The notes under the pieces: model-generated
The model's input: only the letters and a program-made list of their open reading frames with translations
Database searches by the model: none
Told to the model about the DNA's origin: nothing
In this document: piece by piece, positions 34,000 through 44,714 of the stretch
Numbering within the stretch: the stretch's first letter is position 1
How the letters are laid out: every line of letters begins with the position of its first letter
Source: Sympetrum striolatum
Taxonomy: Eukaryota; Arthropoda; Insecta; Odonata; Libellulidae
Length of the DNA stretch: 64,000 bases
Reading direction: 5' to 3'
Assembly (NCBI GenBank): GCA_947579665.1
Contig: OX388346.1
Coordinates: 92,816,615-92,880,614 of the forward strand
Program-made: the position numbers and the translations under genes

Positions 34000-34210
34000 G
34001 ACTTCATGGTGCTCTTCAAAAAGCAGGAAAAAGACTTCACGGCCCAAGCGAAAGAAGAGGGAAGAAGTTGCACAGCGCATCCAGGGGCGAGAAAGAGTTG
34101 AGGTCCTCCCCAAACCACGAAAGCATCGCTCTACCCCGGAAGACGATTCAGAAGTGAATTACATTTTTTATTCTTCCGAGTCAAAATATATTTTCAATTA
34201 TGTATATTAA
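34000..34210 (+). CDS. Candidate terminal exon with basic tail
   Basis: Acceptor CTTAATTTTCCTTCTATAG (ends 33,999), one leading base, then 69 open codons and TAA at 34,208-34,210. The peptide is basic: TSWCSSKSRKKTSRPKRKKR, EEVAQRIQGRERVEVLPKPR, then KHRSTPEDDSEVNYIFYSSE and SKYIFNYVY. The first 140 nt are much richer in G and C than the surroundings, as expected for a real exon. RPKRKKR resembles a nuclear localisation or heparin-binding type cluster, which would be odd for a secreted protein unless processed. The last part (EDDSEVNYIF) recurs about 270 bp downstream as EDEQEVKKNIF in a tandem duplicate. It may belong to the secreted-protein candidate or to another gene. Confidence 0.45.
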
Positions 34211-34700
34211 AATATTTTTAAGGCCTGAATTTGCATAGTGTTCTATGACCTGATTTGTATATAATATGGATTTAAAAAACTTTGCGCTCTTAACCAAACA
34301 ATCGCAGAATGTATAGATTTGTTACGATGTGTCAGGCAGGGATATGAATAATTTATGGATTCTGTACCCTTACTTTGAATTACCCATATTTGTCCTGATG
34401 TCTGATTTGGAAGATGAACAAGAAGTAAAAAAAAATATTTTTCACCCGAGTCAAACTACATTTTCAATTATGTATAGTATACAAGTTTGTAAGGCAGGAA
34501 TTTGTATAGTGTTCCATTACTTTAAATGTATATAATATATACAAAAATTGCGCCCTTTGCCAAACCAACTATTGCTGAATGTATAGACATATTACAATGT
34601 GTAAGGCGGGGATATGTATAAATTATGAACTTTGTACCTTTACATTCAATTACCCCTATTTTACCTATTGTCTAATTCAGAAGAAAGAATAAAGAATGAA
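34150..34700 (+). repeat. Two tandem copies of about 270 bp
   Basis: CGAGTCAAA at 34,177 recurs at 34,447, with the following TTTTCAATTATGTATA and ATTTGYATAGTGTTCYAT blocks; GTATAGATTTGTTACGATG at 34,308 recurs at 34,581. A third partial copy (ATGTCAGGTGGGGATATG) appears at 36,380, after the minisatellite, so the minisatellite expanded inside this repeat. Confidence 0.7.
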
Positions 34701-34929
34701 TGATGGGAGGTGGTTATGGTAGAGGAAGGGAAGGAAGCAACTGATTGGGAGAGGGGTGGAGCTGAGTGCATAGTGGGCGTTACAGAGAAAGGGATTGTAT
34801 TGGGAAGGGCAGAGGATTCGAAGTCGATGGGCCATAAAGTTGGGAATGGGTGTAAGGGTCTATGTGAAGCAGTGGCAAGGAAATGTGGGAATGATCGGGA
34901 TAGCGAGAGGGATAGGGTGGTTGGCTTTC

Positions 34930-36372
34930 GAGGGTGGGAAAGGAGTAGGAAGCTTAGAGGGAGGCATGGGAGCGGGTGAGAAAGGAGTAGGGAGCTAAGA
35001 AGGAGGGATGGGAGCGGGTGGGTTAGAGGGTGGGGTGGGAGTGGGTGGGCTAGAGGGTGGGATGGGAGCGGGTGGGTTAGAGGGTGGGGTGGGAGTGGGT
35101 GGGTAATAGGGTGGGATGGGAGCGGGTGGGTTAGAGGTTGGGGTGGGAGTGGGTGGGCTAGAGGGTGGGATGGGAGCGGGTGGGTTAGAGGATGGGGTAG
35201 GAGTGGGTGGGTAATAGAGTGGGATGGGAGCGGGTGGGTTAGAGGGTGGGGTGGGAGTGGGTGGGCTAGAGGGTGGGGTAGAGGGAGGGATTGGAGCGGG
35301 TGGGCTAGAGGGTGGGATGGGAGTGGGTGGGCTAGAGGGTGGGATGGGAGCGGGTGGGTTAGAGGGTGGGGTGGGAGTGGGTGGGTAATAGGGTGGGATG
35401 GAAGCGGGTGGGTTAGAGGGTGGGGTGGGAGTGGGTGGGTAATAGGGTGGGATGGGAGCGGTTGGGTTAGAGGTTGGGGTGGGAGTGGGTGGGATAGAGG
35501 GTGGGATGGGAGCAGGTGGGTTAGAGGGTGGGGTGGGAGTGGGTGGGTAATAGGGTGGGATGGAAGCGGGTGGGTTAGAGGGTGGGGTGGGAGTGGGTGG
35601 GCTAGAGGGTGGGATGGGAGCGGCTGGGTTAGAGGGAGGGATTGGAGCGGGTGGGCTAGAGGGTGGGGTGGGAGTGGGTGGGCTAGAGGGTGGGATGGGA
35701 GCAGGTGGGGTAGAGGGTGGGGTAGGAGTGGGTGGGTAATAGAGTGGGATGGGAGCGGGTGGGTTAGAGGGTGGGGTAGGAGTGGGTGGGTAATAGAGTG
35801 GGATGGGAGCGGGTGGGTTAGAGGGTGGGGTGGGAGTGGGTGGGCTAGAGGGTGGGGTAGAGGGAGGGATTGGAGCGGGTGGGCAAGAGGGTGGGATGGG
35901 AGTGGGTGGGCTAGAGGGTGGGATGGGAGCGGGTGGGTTAGAGGGTGGGGTGGGAGTGGGTGGGTAATGGGGTGGGATGGAAGCGGGTGGGTTAGAGGGT
36001 GGGGTGGGAGTGGGTGGGTAATAGGGTGGGATGGGAGCGGGTGGGTTAGAGGTTGGGGTGGGAGTGGGTGGGCTAGAGGGTGGGATGGGAGCGGGTGGGT
36101 TAGAGGGTGGGGTGGGAGTGGGTGGGTAATAGGGTGGGATGGAAGCGGGTGGGTTAGAGGGTGGGGTGGGAGTGGGTGGGCTAGAGGGTGGGATGGGAGC
36201 AGGTGGGGTAGAGGGAGGGATTGGAGCGGGTGGGTTAGAGGGTGGGGTAAAGGGAGGGATTGGAGCAGGTGGGGTAGAGGGTGGGATGAGAGCGGGTGGG
36301 GTAGATGGGGTGGGAGTGGGTGGGGAAGTAGAGGGGGTAGAGGGTGTGGTTTGAACGGGTGGGGTAGGTGGA
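34930..36372 (+). repeat. G-rich minisatellite, 27-bp unit in a 54-bp pattern
   Basis: About 1.4 kb of tandem units. Type A is GGTGGGATGGGAGCGGG plus TGGGTTAGAG, type B is GGTGGGGTGGGAGTGGG plus TGGGCTAGAG, each 27 bp, usually alternating. Variants include TGGGTAATAG ends and short GGGAGGGATTGGAGC units. Some blocks of several units are themselves repeated (for example around 35,240-35,420 and 35,830-36,010), as expected from unequal exchange. The plus strand is nearly free of C and has runs of 3-4 G, so it can form G-quadruplexes. Apparent Gly/Trp-rich ORFs here are by-products. Confidence 0.95.
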
Positions 36373-37230
36373 GGAATATATGTCAGGTGGGGATATGAAT
36401 AATTAATAGAATCTGTACCTTTACGTTGAATATTAGCATTATATTAACATGGACTTCGCTTCATAAAAGCTCGTCAAATATTCGAAATGAGACAAGAATT
36501 AGAAAAATACAAGCAAATACTTGGTAAAAGTAGTAAAAATTCTAAGTCTAAACACTTTAAAAAAAGACAAAAGAAGAAAATACATTAAATATTATCGAAT
36601 GAAGAAGATACTCCATTGCTTCGATTTTAACGCATCTCATCGTTAATATTTATTACTTTGTTTAAATTTAATTTGCGACGATATCATTAGCATTCACTGA
36701 TTACAAAAGCAAGTAAATAATGCTCTTACTCCCACTGTACTATGAAACTACTGAATATGTCGAAAATGACTAAAAATTACCAAATGTATAAAAATACCCG
36801 ATACTACAATGGACTCTTCTTTCAAAATATGTTGATTTTAATCTCAATATTTTAAATATCGATTACCAAAGTTCATTAATGGTTTCATTGTCTTAAATGG
36901 TTGGGTTTTCTTCCCTTAAATTTTAAATGAGCCAATATTTCCCATATATATTCGTATGAAAGTTCTACAATACCTTTGTCGTTAGGGAATAATTTATGCC
37001 CTCAAAGTCAGAGCAATTAGTCGTCGTTTTTCCAAGATTCTCTCAATATTTAATTAAATACTATATTCTACGTCCATAATAAGAATCTATATCTAATTTC
37101 CTTTCTATTGGCATTTATCTAGACTTAAGACCACAATTATCCTTGATTTAACGCTACAAATGAAAAAATATCTACAACAACGTTGAAAATTAAATAAGAT
37201 AAACGATCAAATTTCATCGTAAACCAATTA
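36373..37230. other. Interval without a recognised gene
   Basis: AT-rich; begins with the third partial copy of the 270-bp repeat (36,380-36,440). Nothing else identified. Confidence 0.4.
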
Positions 37231-37231
37231 A

Positions 37232-37427
37232 TTATTCCCGAGGAAAAACAGACTTGAAAAAAGTCTGACGGGGCCGGGAATCGAACCCGGGATTCCTCTA
37301 TCCGGAATGCTGATTTAACCGTCTTCTGGCCGAGTAGCTAAGATAAGCTAAGCCTCCCAGATACAGGAAGACCTCGAGTTCGATTCCAGGCCCCATCAGT
37401 CTTTTTTCGAGTCCATTTTTCTTGGGA
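37232..37427. repeat. Inverted pair of tRNA-like sequences (foldback)
   Basis: Left arm 37,232-37,306 and right arm 37,353-37,427 are inverted copies: GAAAAAAGTCTGACGGGGCC matches GGCCCCATCAGTCTTTTTTC reversed, and GGGAATCGAACCCGGGATTC matches GACCTCGAGTTCGATTCCAG. Both hold a B box (GTTCGATTCC). On plus, TGGCCGAGTAGCTAAG at 37,327 resembles the A box of a Leu/Ser tRNA. The two tRNA-like units point outward from a 46-bp centre and the flanks (TTCCCGAGGAAAAAC, complement TTTTTCTTGGGAA) belong to the palindrome. Confidence 0.7.
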
Positions 37428-37959
37428 ATTTCCCTTGGTTCATGCCCTTATATGCTAAATAACATCAACACTTTTCCTTCGATTTATTATCTTCAAAGTC
37501 GTGACAACTTGAAAATAGCGTCATGACGTCACTTAGTCACATAAATAAAATCATCACACACGTTTCTATTTTAAATGATTTATTTACGCATACTTTCGCG
37601 GCGGGTAAAATTGTGGGTTAGGATGATCCATAGTCGTTAATTAGTTGGTTCTACAAAATGGAAGATTGGAAATTATGACGTTTGTGTGTATAAATTTGCC
37701 ACCAGATTTGAATGTGCGACATTTTTCTATCTTTCGAAGTGGTAAAATCCTATCGAGGAACGTAACCTCTCACGTCCGCAAAAATTACTGAAGAGAGTGT
37801 TTAAATTAACTAACAAGTTTGCCATAAAAAATGCTGAATAAAGGGAAGTACCCTGCATTTATCGCCATGTTTTGTTCCCCAATTTTGCAAATATTAGCAA
37901 ATGCATCAAGGTAGTTAATTTTATAAACAATAGATGGATAATTAATACTTTGATGATCA

Positions 37960-38100
37960 AATACGATAATAATAATAATAATAAATCGTCTCTATTTGGG
38001 CGAGACTGAGACTTAAAAGTCTCTTCTTCCATCTAACCCATCGTCATTAATTATAAAATAAGAAGTAGAAATAATTAGAACAATTGTGGATGTAAAAACA
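37960..38100 (+). repeat. Non-LTR element 3' tail-like segment
   Basis: (AAT)n followed by GGGCGAGACTGAGACTTAAA and TCTCTTCTTCCATCTAACCC. The same order, (AAT)n then GGCGAGATAAGG and CCTCTTCTTACATCCAACCC, follows the LINE fragment at 59.9 kb, so this is likely the 3' untranslated end of the same or a related family. Confidence 0.5.
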
Positions 38101-38399
38101 CCTAAGAGATTCTTAGGAAAAAAAATCCACTGCAGGAAAAGACCCACAAGGAAGGGGGGTGTGAAAAACCTGCGCAAACCTACCGATAGTAATAGCTAAA
38201 AAGATAAGAAAAGAGAAAAACATTCAAAAAATTAAATACACAACCAATAGCATAGAAGATTCGCAACGAAAAGGGATAATTAGTAAAAATTTTAAGTAGA
38301 ACAATTAAATCACAGGTTAAATTGTAGAAGGTTTAAGCAAGATAAACATTGTCTTAAACTAAAGGAGATATTAAAGAAAATATGGTTGGACTGGAAAGA

Positions 38400-39110
38400 T
38401 ACGGTGGTGGGAAGGGTGGTTAGACAAGGGTGTCCCATGTCACTCTTTACTATATATGCAGAGGAAATGGTGAAAGAAGCCTGGGAAGAAATAGACGAGG
38501 TCTGTGAGGTATGCAGACGATGAAGCTATTGTGTGGGATTCCTTAAAGGGCTTGCAAACATCAGTAAGTGCTCCTAACGATAAAGCAAGGGAGTTTGGAG
38601 TGAAAATTAACGTAAGTAAAGTTCTGTTGATCACTAAGGGAAAGAAAGCTAAGTTAACTATTAGGGTAGATGGGGAAAAACTAGAGCAGGTGGATACATT
38701 TTCTTACTTGGGAAGTACTCTTTTATTTGGAAGATGCAAGGAAGAGGTTAGCAAAATAATTGACCAAGGAAGTTTTCATGAAGCGAAATGAATTGATGAA
38801 ATCTTGGTAAATAAAAATAATAGATGAATTCCTTATTGGAGTGTGCTACTTTATCGGTATGAATAGTGGACGTTCTGAAAGGAAGAAGTCAAACGTTTGG
38901 AGGCCTCCGGAAATGTGGGTTTGGCGTAGAATGGAAAAAGTAAGTTGGGTTGAAAGACGGAGGTGCTGTAGATGGTTGGGTTTTAATTGAAGAGAATAAG
39001 AAAATGCCCAGATATTGAGGAGACAGATTGGTAAAAGTTGAGGATGGAATTGAAGGTGAAAAACAGAAGACAAAGACATAAGAAGTTGGCTAATTTAATG
39101 AATAAACTTA
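38400..39110 (+). pseudogene. Non-LTR retrotransposon reverse transcriptase fragment (RTE-like)
   Basis: Reverse transcriptase signatures in order: RQGCPMSLFTIYAEEMVKEA (38,420), frameshift, RYADDEAIVWDSLKGLQ with the catalytic ADD at about 38,510, GVKINVSKVLLITKGKK, then EQVDTFSYLGSTL (38,690). Further downstream, in shifted frames, KEEVKRLEAS and EMWVWRRMEKVSWVERR are the usual C-terminal region. At least two frameshifts and in-frame stops break it, and the endonuclease half is missing. Motif wording (YADD, GLKINV-like, YLGSTI-like, WRRM) fits RTE/BovB-type elements; clade assignment is from memory of the motifs, not a tree. Confidence 0.85.
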
Positions 39111-39126
39111 CAAGGAAGAAAAGGAG

Positions 39127-39522
39127 GTGATGGCGTTGAATGTTTTGAATGGACCAACTGAAAAACAGAACGCTCACGTGCGAAAATTCGAAACACACGG
39201 AACCAGAAGATTCTTAGGTACATTTTGTAACTACACTAATGCTAAATCAACTCAAATAATAAAAAATCCTGCTAAAATAATAAATTCGTTTGTATATTTA
39301 AAAATTAATATCGTTACGAAAAATAGAAAAGGTAGCCGTCACGTGATTTATATTAATAATACTGACAAAAAACGTAATATTACGAGGATATTGAGCATTT
39401 ACGTTAATCACAAAATATCCAAACCATTAAGATTCGTAATGCACAAGATTGTTAGGCTTCAAACGTCGACTTATACGCCGGCATATACGGTATATATTCA
39501 ATCGCTATACCTTTTAATATGA
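39127..39522 (+). CDS. 131-codon ORF downstream of RT fragment, unrecognised
   Basis: Frame beginning MMALNVLNGPTEKQNAHVRK, Lys/Asn/Ile/Thr-rich and without recognisable motif. It lies directly after the decayed reverse transcriptase, overlaps its tail, and an ORF of this length can occur by chance in AT-rich DNA. I would not treat it as a gene without transcript evidence. Confidence 0.15.
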   Translation: MMALNVLNGPTEKQNAHVRKFETHGTRRFLGTFCNYTNAKSTQIIKNPAKIINSFVYLKINIVTKNRKGSRHVIYINNTDKKRNITRILSIYVNHKISKPLRFVMHKIVRLQTSTYTPAYTVYIQSLYLLI

Positions 39523-39629
39523 CAAATTATAAGCCCAATATTATGATTTTGGTCAAAAATCTTCGGCAAGACTAATTGGTGTGTGATATCATTGACCTAC
39601 TGCACGCAAAGCTCATATTCGTTTACGCA

Positions 39630-40130
39630 GTCTTTATTTATTTTGCAAACTTAAATTAGAAACAAATGTCTTTAGAAGTCCAAACAAGAATTAAGATAAT
39701 GGAAATCAAACGAGGATTTTAATGTCAGTCGTGTAATATTGTTTTCGATCTGAAGTTATGAATAACTCGAGAGCCAAACGTCGCACAGCTCCCAAAATAG
39801 GGGAAATATTTGAAGTCGAATTAATGAAGATAAAAGGCTACTTTTTATCTCCCTGAGGTCCAAGGTTCAACTCCAGATGGGTCAAACCATTCCCAAAGCA
39901 GTTACAAGTAAACTTCACTCTCTCGATTCAGTCTTCACTTCATTTGCAGAGCCAAATTAGAAACAAATGCCCATAAAAGTCTAAACAAGCACTAAAAGAA
40001 CGGAAATCAAACGAAGATTTCATAATCGTGGAACATTGTATTCTATCTGAATTTGAGAGAATTTCGATAAAATAAACGAAAATTTGGTGAAATTGTGAGT
40101 ATGTAAACAAAGCTTGACGTCAAACACATT
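39630..40130 (+). repeat. Dispersed repeat, copy 1, with internal 290-bp duplication
   Basis: 39,636-39,760 and 39,930-40,060 are direct copies (AAATTAGAAACAAATG, GGAAATCAAACGA). The unit between them contains CTCGAGAGCCAAACGTCGC, then CCAAGGTTCAACTCCAGATG, a B-box-like core. The whole matches 50,510-50,960 (CTCGAGAACCAAGAGTCGC, CCATGGTTCGAACCCAGAG). Class unknown; the GGTTCGAACCC core suggests a Pol III-related origin. Confidence 0.6.
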
Positions 40131-40273
40131 TTTGAATACCATACATACATTCTTCTGTTAGAGCATACTGTTGCGGAATAATTTGCGAGTTGCTTAGTCG
40201 CCTTTTTATTGTTTGCCCTCTTTTTGTTCGTACGCTATGCTAAAACATACCTCTCGCACTCTTTCTTTTTACT

Positions 40274-40399
40274 TTCTCCTTATACGAAGTATAGAGAAAG
40301 TATTGTTTTCATGAAAAAATTGGACTTCGAGATTTCAACGGAAATACATGTTTTGGGGTCCCTAGAACACGTTTTGACCATTTTCGGAATGATGTCTGT

Positions 40400-40484
<85 letters not shown>

Positions 40485-41085
40485 TGTGTGTGTGTATGTG
40501 TATGTGTCTGTGTCTGTTTGTGTGTGTATGTGTGTGTGATAGTGGGCGCTCTAACGTAAAAACTATTGGTCGTATCAATACCAAACTTCATATATAGCAC
40601 TGTGGTGTGTGCTGTCAGAGTTGATTAGTTTTTGGAGTAAATCGGTTAACCGGAAGTCGAGCTTCATTCTTCAAAGCTCATTTCCGGTTTTCAAAATATC
40701 TCCATAAATATGATATTTAGGTACATACTATTATTTATAAAAGTTTTAGAAAATATAATTTACTATAACTTATGTTTGAAACATATATTTGTATCACTGA
40801 TTGTTTAGGAGTTATTCATGAAATACTGATAAACCGGAAGTTGCTGATTATGTACTTAGTGAGCGCTCTGGGCTCAATGGGCGAAAGGCCAATTTCATCG
40901 TTTTTCATCGATCATGTCCCTAAAAACATTATTTATAATTTTTTTGGCGTCAAAGACAATAATATATATATTAATCACTCATCTTCCAAGTTTAGATGGA
41001 ATATAGAGTTCGAAATTACTATCGTAGATAAATATTTACATCTTATACATGGTGAAAGTAATGTGCTGGCCACATCAGATTTTTT
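40274..41085 (+). repeat. (TG)n-bearing dispersed repeat, forward copy
   Basis: Begins at a terminal hairpin (TACTTTCTCCTTATACG, AAGTATAGAGAAAGTA), then TTCAACGGAAATACATG, TTTTGGGGTCCCTAGAACAC, the microsatellite, then TAGTGGGCGCTCTAACG, CTGTCAGAGTTGATTAG and CATTTCCGGTTTTCAAAAT. Two tandem reverse copies lie at 53,515-55,565. No TIRs or transposase were seen; structure is that of a short non-autonomous element. The apparent 120-codon ORF at 40,772 lies inside it and is not considered a gene. Confidence 0.75.
40396..40540 (+). repeat. (TG)n microsatellite
   Basis: About 140 bp of TG repeats with a few interruptions (TATG, GAGT, TCTG, TTTG). It belongs to the dispersed repeat; the reverse copies carry shorter (CA)n at 54,366-54,386 and 55,398-55,428. 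Confidence 0.95.
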
Positions 41086-41816
41086 CTCTGGACTGGAGGA
41101 GGTCGCTGCTGAATCGTTACCCTTTTCAGAATAAACGATTGCTTGTTAATATTGCTGCTATCTCTTTTTTCTACCAAGCAATAACCACATCTGCACCAAA
41201 CATTGATAAAATCCGTGATATTTGATTGAAAATCAGTGATAATCGCTACGAATTCGATACTGTAACGGCGTTATGCCCATATTATTATTTCCTTTTTCTT
41301 GTGCATAATATTGTGAGGCGAATGTTTCAGATGCAGGATTTTATTTCAGATTCTCCTTCAGAAAGCTTCAAAGAACATTTTGGTATAAATAACTCTGCGT
41401 ACATCACTTGATCACTACTATTTTCCTCACTTTAGGTGGAAATTTTCCGTAAAATAAGGGTTCGCCATTTTGTTGTATAAATAATGAAAATATGCAACTG
41501 TGATCATTCAAACCCAATATTATGAAGCATAAAGATGAGGTTTATCATACTGGATCGTTTTTTACCCTATGATTTAGCTCATTTTGGTTCAGGATTGGCC
41601 TGAAATTGAAGAATTTGCGAAAATCGAGGACCGGATGTTTTCGTAAAATTTGGTAAATTTGACCCCCTGTAGAATTTAACTCGTGGGAACCAACGCAAAT
41701 GATTTCACAATTATACGCAAAATTTATTCAAGAACAACTTTGCGAAGTTTCAAAGTCCGGACTCAAAACAAAGCACTTTTTTATTTTTGGCCTGCTTTTT
41801 TCGATTCTGGCCCACT

Positions 41817-42265
41817 GTGCGGCGGCCGGTTCGGATAACGAAAATTTCGGATAAACCGAAGTCCCGCGTGAAACACCCCGAATTGCATCAATACCGCGAA
41901 ATATGATCGTAAAACCTCCGTACGTAGAATGCTATTGATACGGTTTTGAGTAAGCCTGCATGTTTTTGACTGAAAAATTTGTGTTGACTTGTTATAGAGG
42001 CGCCATAGTATGATTGAAAACTCAAAGTTTTTAAATGCTGAATAACAGCGCAAAGCAATTTTGCGTTTTTACAGAAAAACAGCGCCAGCGTGATCCGCGT
42101 AATTTATGTGGTTGATAGAGTGTGTACATATATGAAGAGGTGTCACGAGCAAATAAGTAATGGGTCGCAATGGTATTCGGTTGGTGGGGTGGGTGCATTC
42201 GGAAACGTTTGTTCGGATAAAGCGGATTTCGGATAAACGCGATTCGGATAAACGGGAGTTTACTG
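41817..42265. mobile_element. pogo/Tigger-type element, left end missing
   Basis: From GCGGCGGCCGGTTCGGATAA (identical to the inner left part of the MITE at 25,361) through to GGATAAACGGGAGTTTACTG and a flanking TA at 42,266. The left TIR (CAGTAAACTCCC) is absent, so the 5' end is truncated. The middle, about 270 bp longer than in the MITE, has no transposase motif I recognise. The antisense 90-codon ORF (41,781-42,053) is a by-product. Confidence 0.75.
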
Positions 42266-42670
42266 TATATTAAAAAGGAAGAAATTTCCAGAAATAGGAT
42301 AAAATTAAGAATGAAAAAGAACTGAATAAATATCTCGATTCATAATACTCTGCTCATGATTGATTGACAGTTTCCAGTGCATTAGGCGCAACATCTTCAC
42401 ATTCTAATCTTCCAACCGCCATATGGAATTTCCGGTGTTCGGCCCAGTGTCAAAGCAATCTCTCGTCATGTTGCTTCAATGAAAATAGTTAGATAACGTA
42501 AATATTTCGAGCATCGTTTATCAAATGTCTTTTCTCATTGTGTTGCGTTAATAAATCCATAATGATATGAGCAAAGTTTTGCGAGTAAGGATGAATATTT
42601 TCTGCAACATGTTATGTAAGGAATTGTAGTAGTATTGTTAAAAGTGCTTCAACATCATAGGTCCTTTCGC

Positions 42671-42746
42671 ACATTGGCTACCACCGGGAATCGAACCCGG
42701 GACCGCTTTCACCGAAGGCAAACGCGGTGTCCACATGACTATCCTT
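42671..42746 (-). repeat. tRNA-like SINE head
   Basis: Minus strand: GCTCAAGGATAGTCATGTGG, then CCGCGTTTGCCTTCGGTG and CCCGGGTTCGATTCCCGG, ending TGGTAGCCAA. A perfect B box (GGTTCGATTCC) with self-paired T-arm and an A-box-like TAGTCATGTGG. Closely related to 28,382-28,452. Acceptor ends do not pair perfectly, so it is a SINE or pseudogene. Confidence 0.65.
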
Positions 42747-42749
42747 GAG

Positions 42750-44700
42750 CAGGTAAGGAATTCTAGGATGGCTCAGCATATTGTATTTACCATAATGTAT
42801 CAACACTTGTTTTATCATCATATTCCCGAACTGGTTTAAATTTTACGTTTTATCTTTTATGCGAACTTTTCAGATTCTAGTATAGAAAATTTCTTTCGTG
42901 AAAATCAGCTGTTTTCTGGCAGAAAGATGTAATTAATTCTTAACCAACTCTGTCAAATACACACACTAGGTTTAACCGTAGACCCTAATTTTTTTTCTCC
43001 CAAAAAAAACAGTAGGGCAACGCTATTTTACCTAGGGCAGGTCTTAATTTGTAGCTAGCACCATTTCAATTTGTTTGCAGCCAACTTTAAGGTCGTAAAT
43101 TCTAAAGTCCTCCAAATTTATGTGCGATTTAGATCTTTAGTCTCCTCTTTCTTTAAAACCGCTTGTACTGATTCCTTGTATGCAATTGCAACGATATCCC
43201 TTTGACTATTCTCTTACTTGTAAAGGCCATTGCGTTACCTATCTGAAGAAGACCCAACACAATCTTGCGTTTTAATGCTAGGCATAGCCCTGGATTCACT
43301 TTCCTCCTCTCCTAAAGATAAAGGCATTGGTTTCCTACTATATCTTGGGTCTGTCCGAGGAAGCACCTTGCGAGGCCCACTATTCCCTCTACTAATGTTA
43401 CCTGTCCTTGTCTATTCCTTATCGACGCCTCGCAGTCTCAGGTTGAACACCCCATCGCCCAAGTGACATCTAACTTCCTTGAGTGTCCTCACACCTTTTT
43501 GAGTCGCCTAAAATAGTTCCATGTCTTTGCACCCTCTTTCAACTCACGCATTGAATTTAAAAAGCCCGTCTTCCTCCACTCCTAAACTATATTCCATTCC
43601 ATAGGACTCTTTCGGCAGTGTATGCGCGGTGACCGGGCGACAGCTCATCGCGCGATATCTTTATTATTTATTTACCCAAAGAGAACATTAAAGTTCCATC
43701 GGGCATAATTATTTTGGTAGGATAAGGTATCAAGAATCCATTTACAAATTCATTTTAAATTTTATGGTTCAGAAAATTTATAAATCAGCAAGACTAATTG
43801 ACCATCAACAATGATTGGAATATAAAAAAAGTGTTTTTCTCGCCAGTTTAAATCAGATTAATCTTGGAACTGCTGGAAGGATAAACTAGGGTTTACTTTT
43901 GTATCAGCTATCTTCATCCAATAGGTAATTCTTTATAAAATATAAAAATTTCAATGCAAAACAGTGCAGAATGAATAAATTGAAAAAAATGACGAATCTT
44001 CATCCACAAAGATGATAGAAGAAATTCTCTATGCTTACTGATGTGTTCAACTTTTGATAAGAGCTTTGTTAATCCTGAGGAAGGTACTCCCACATTCATG
44101 AACTTTGAGATTTGGAAATTTTTCATCAAACAGCTGGTCAATCTAGTTAGGTAGTCAGAGGATATTCACGTAAATGTCTCATGGAATGAACATTAATATA
44201 TAGTACAGTCTTCAAGATTAAGTCACGTTAAATTACAGTATCCTTCCAATAATACACCAATTTCCAATCAACAAATGATCTCTAATGCAAGTTTCATAAT
44301 TGAAAGGGAAGACCACCAGAAGAGCTTGTAAAAATTTGTTTGTATTGCCAAAAACGTTTCCTTTTTTAAAGAAATGATAATGATAACTACAAGAGTTAAA
44401 GATATTTAACGGAAGAAATATTATAAAGAATTATGTGTGAAAATAATTCATTTGATATTCCTATTTATGCCACAGAACATTGTTTTAGTCAATTATATGA
44501 TTGTATTTTTTCCTCAACAAACACATAATGACAAAAATTAAAGGTGACAAAAACTGTAAATCCTTGAGTAAGTTTCCATGGTAGCATTTTAAAGTTACTA
44601 TTGTCCTGAAAACTAATTTGGTATTCTTAAATACAGTAACACCTGTCTTAAGCAGAACCTGTTGAATTCAGAAACAATCCGTACCTAGAAGGTCAGGATT
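42750..44700. other. Interval without a recognised gene
   Basis: The part 43,200-43,660 is less AT-rich than its surroundings, with Pro/Ser/Leu-type codons on plus (ORF 43,230-43,466) and a GC-rich palindrome-like stretch GCGCGGTGACCGGGC, AGCTCATCGCGCG at 43,625-43,655. It may be a decayed retroelement end, but I see no diagnostic motif. The rest is AT-rich and unannotated. Confidence 0.3.
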
Positions 44701-44714
44701 GCTTTATTAATAAT

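Noticed and set aside
34710..34998. 89- and 67-codon ORFs before the minisatellite
   Set aside because: The DNA already has the G-rich, purine-biased composition of the array; two plus frames are open together and neither shows a motif.
35967..36398. 143-codon Gly/Trp-rich ORF
   Set aside because: It is the translation of the 27-bp G-rich minisatellite; the unit length is a multiple of three, so long frames arise automatically.
40209..40600. Cys/Val and His/Thr repeat ORFs
   Set aside because: Both strands of the (TG)n microsatellite; no coding meaning.
42671..42746. Functional tRNA gene
   Set aside because: A and B boxes are good, but no standard anticodon arm could be drawn and a diverged sibling with similar flanks exists, so it is a tRNA-derived repeat.
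43914..44141. 75-codon minus-strand ORF as the missing piggyBac N-terminal part
   Set aside because: It is on the wrong strand and shows no piggyBac motif.
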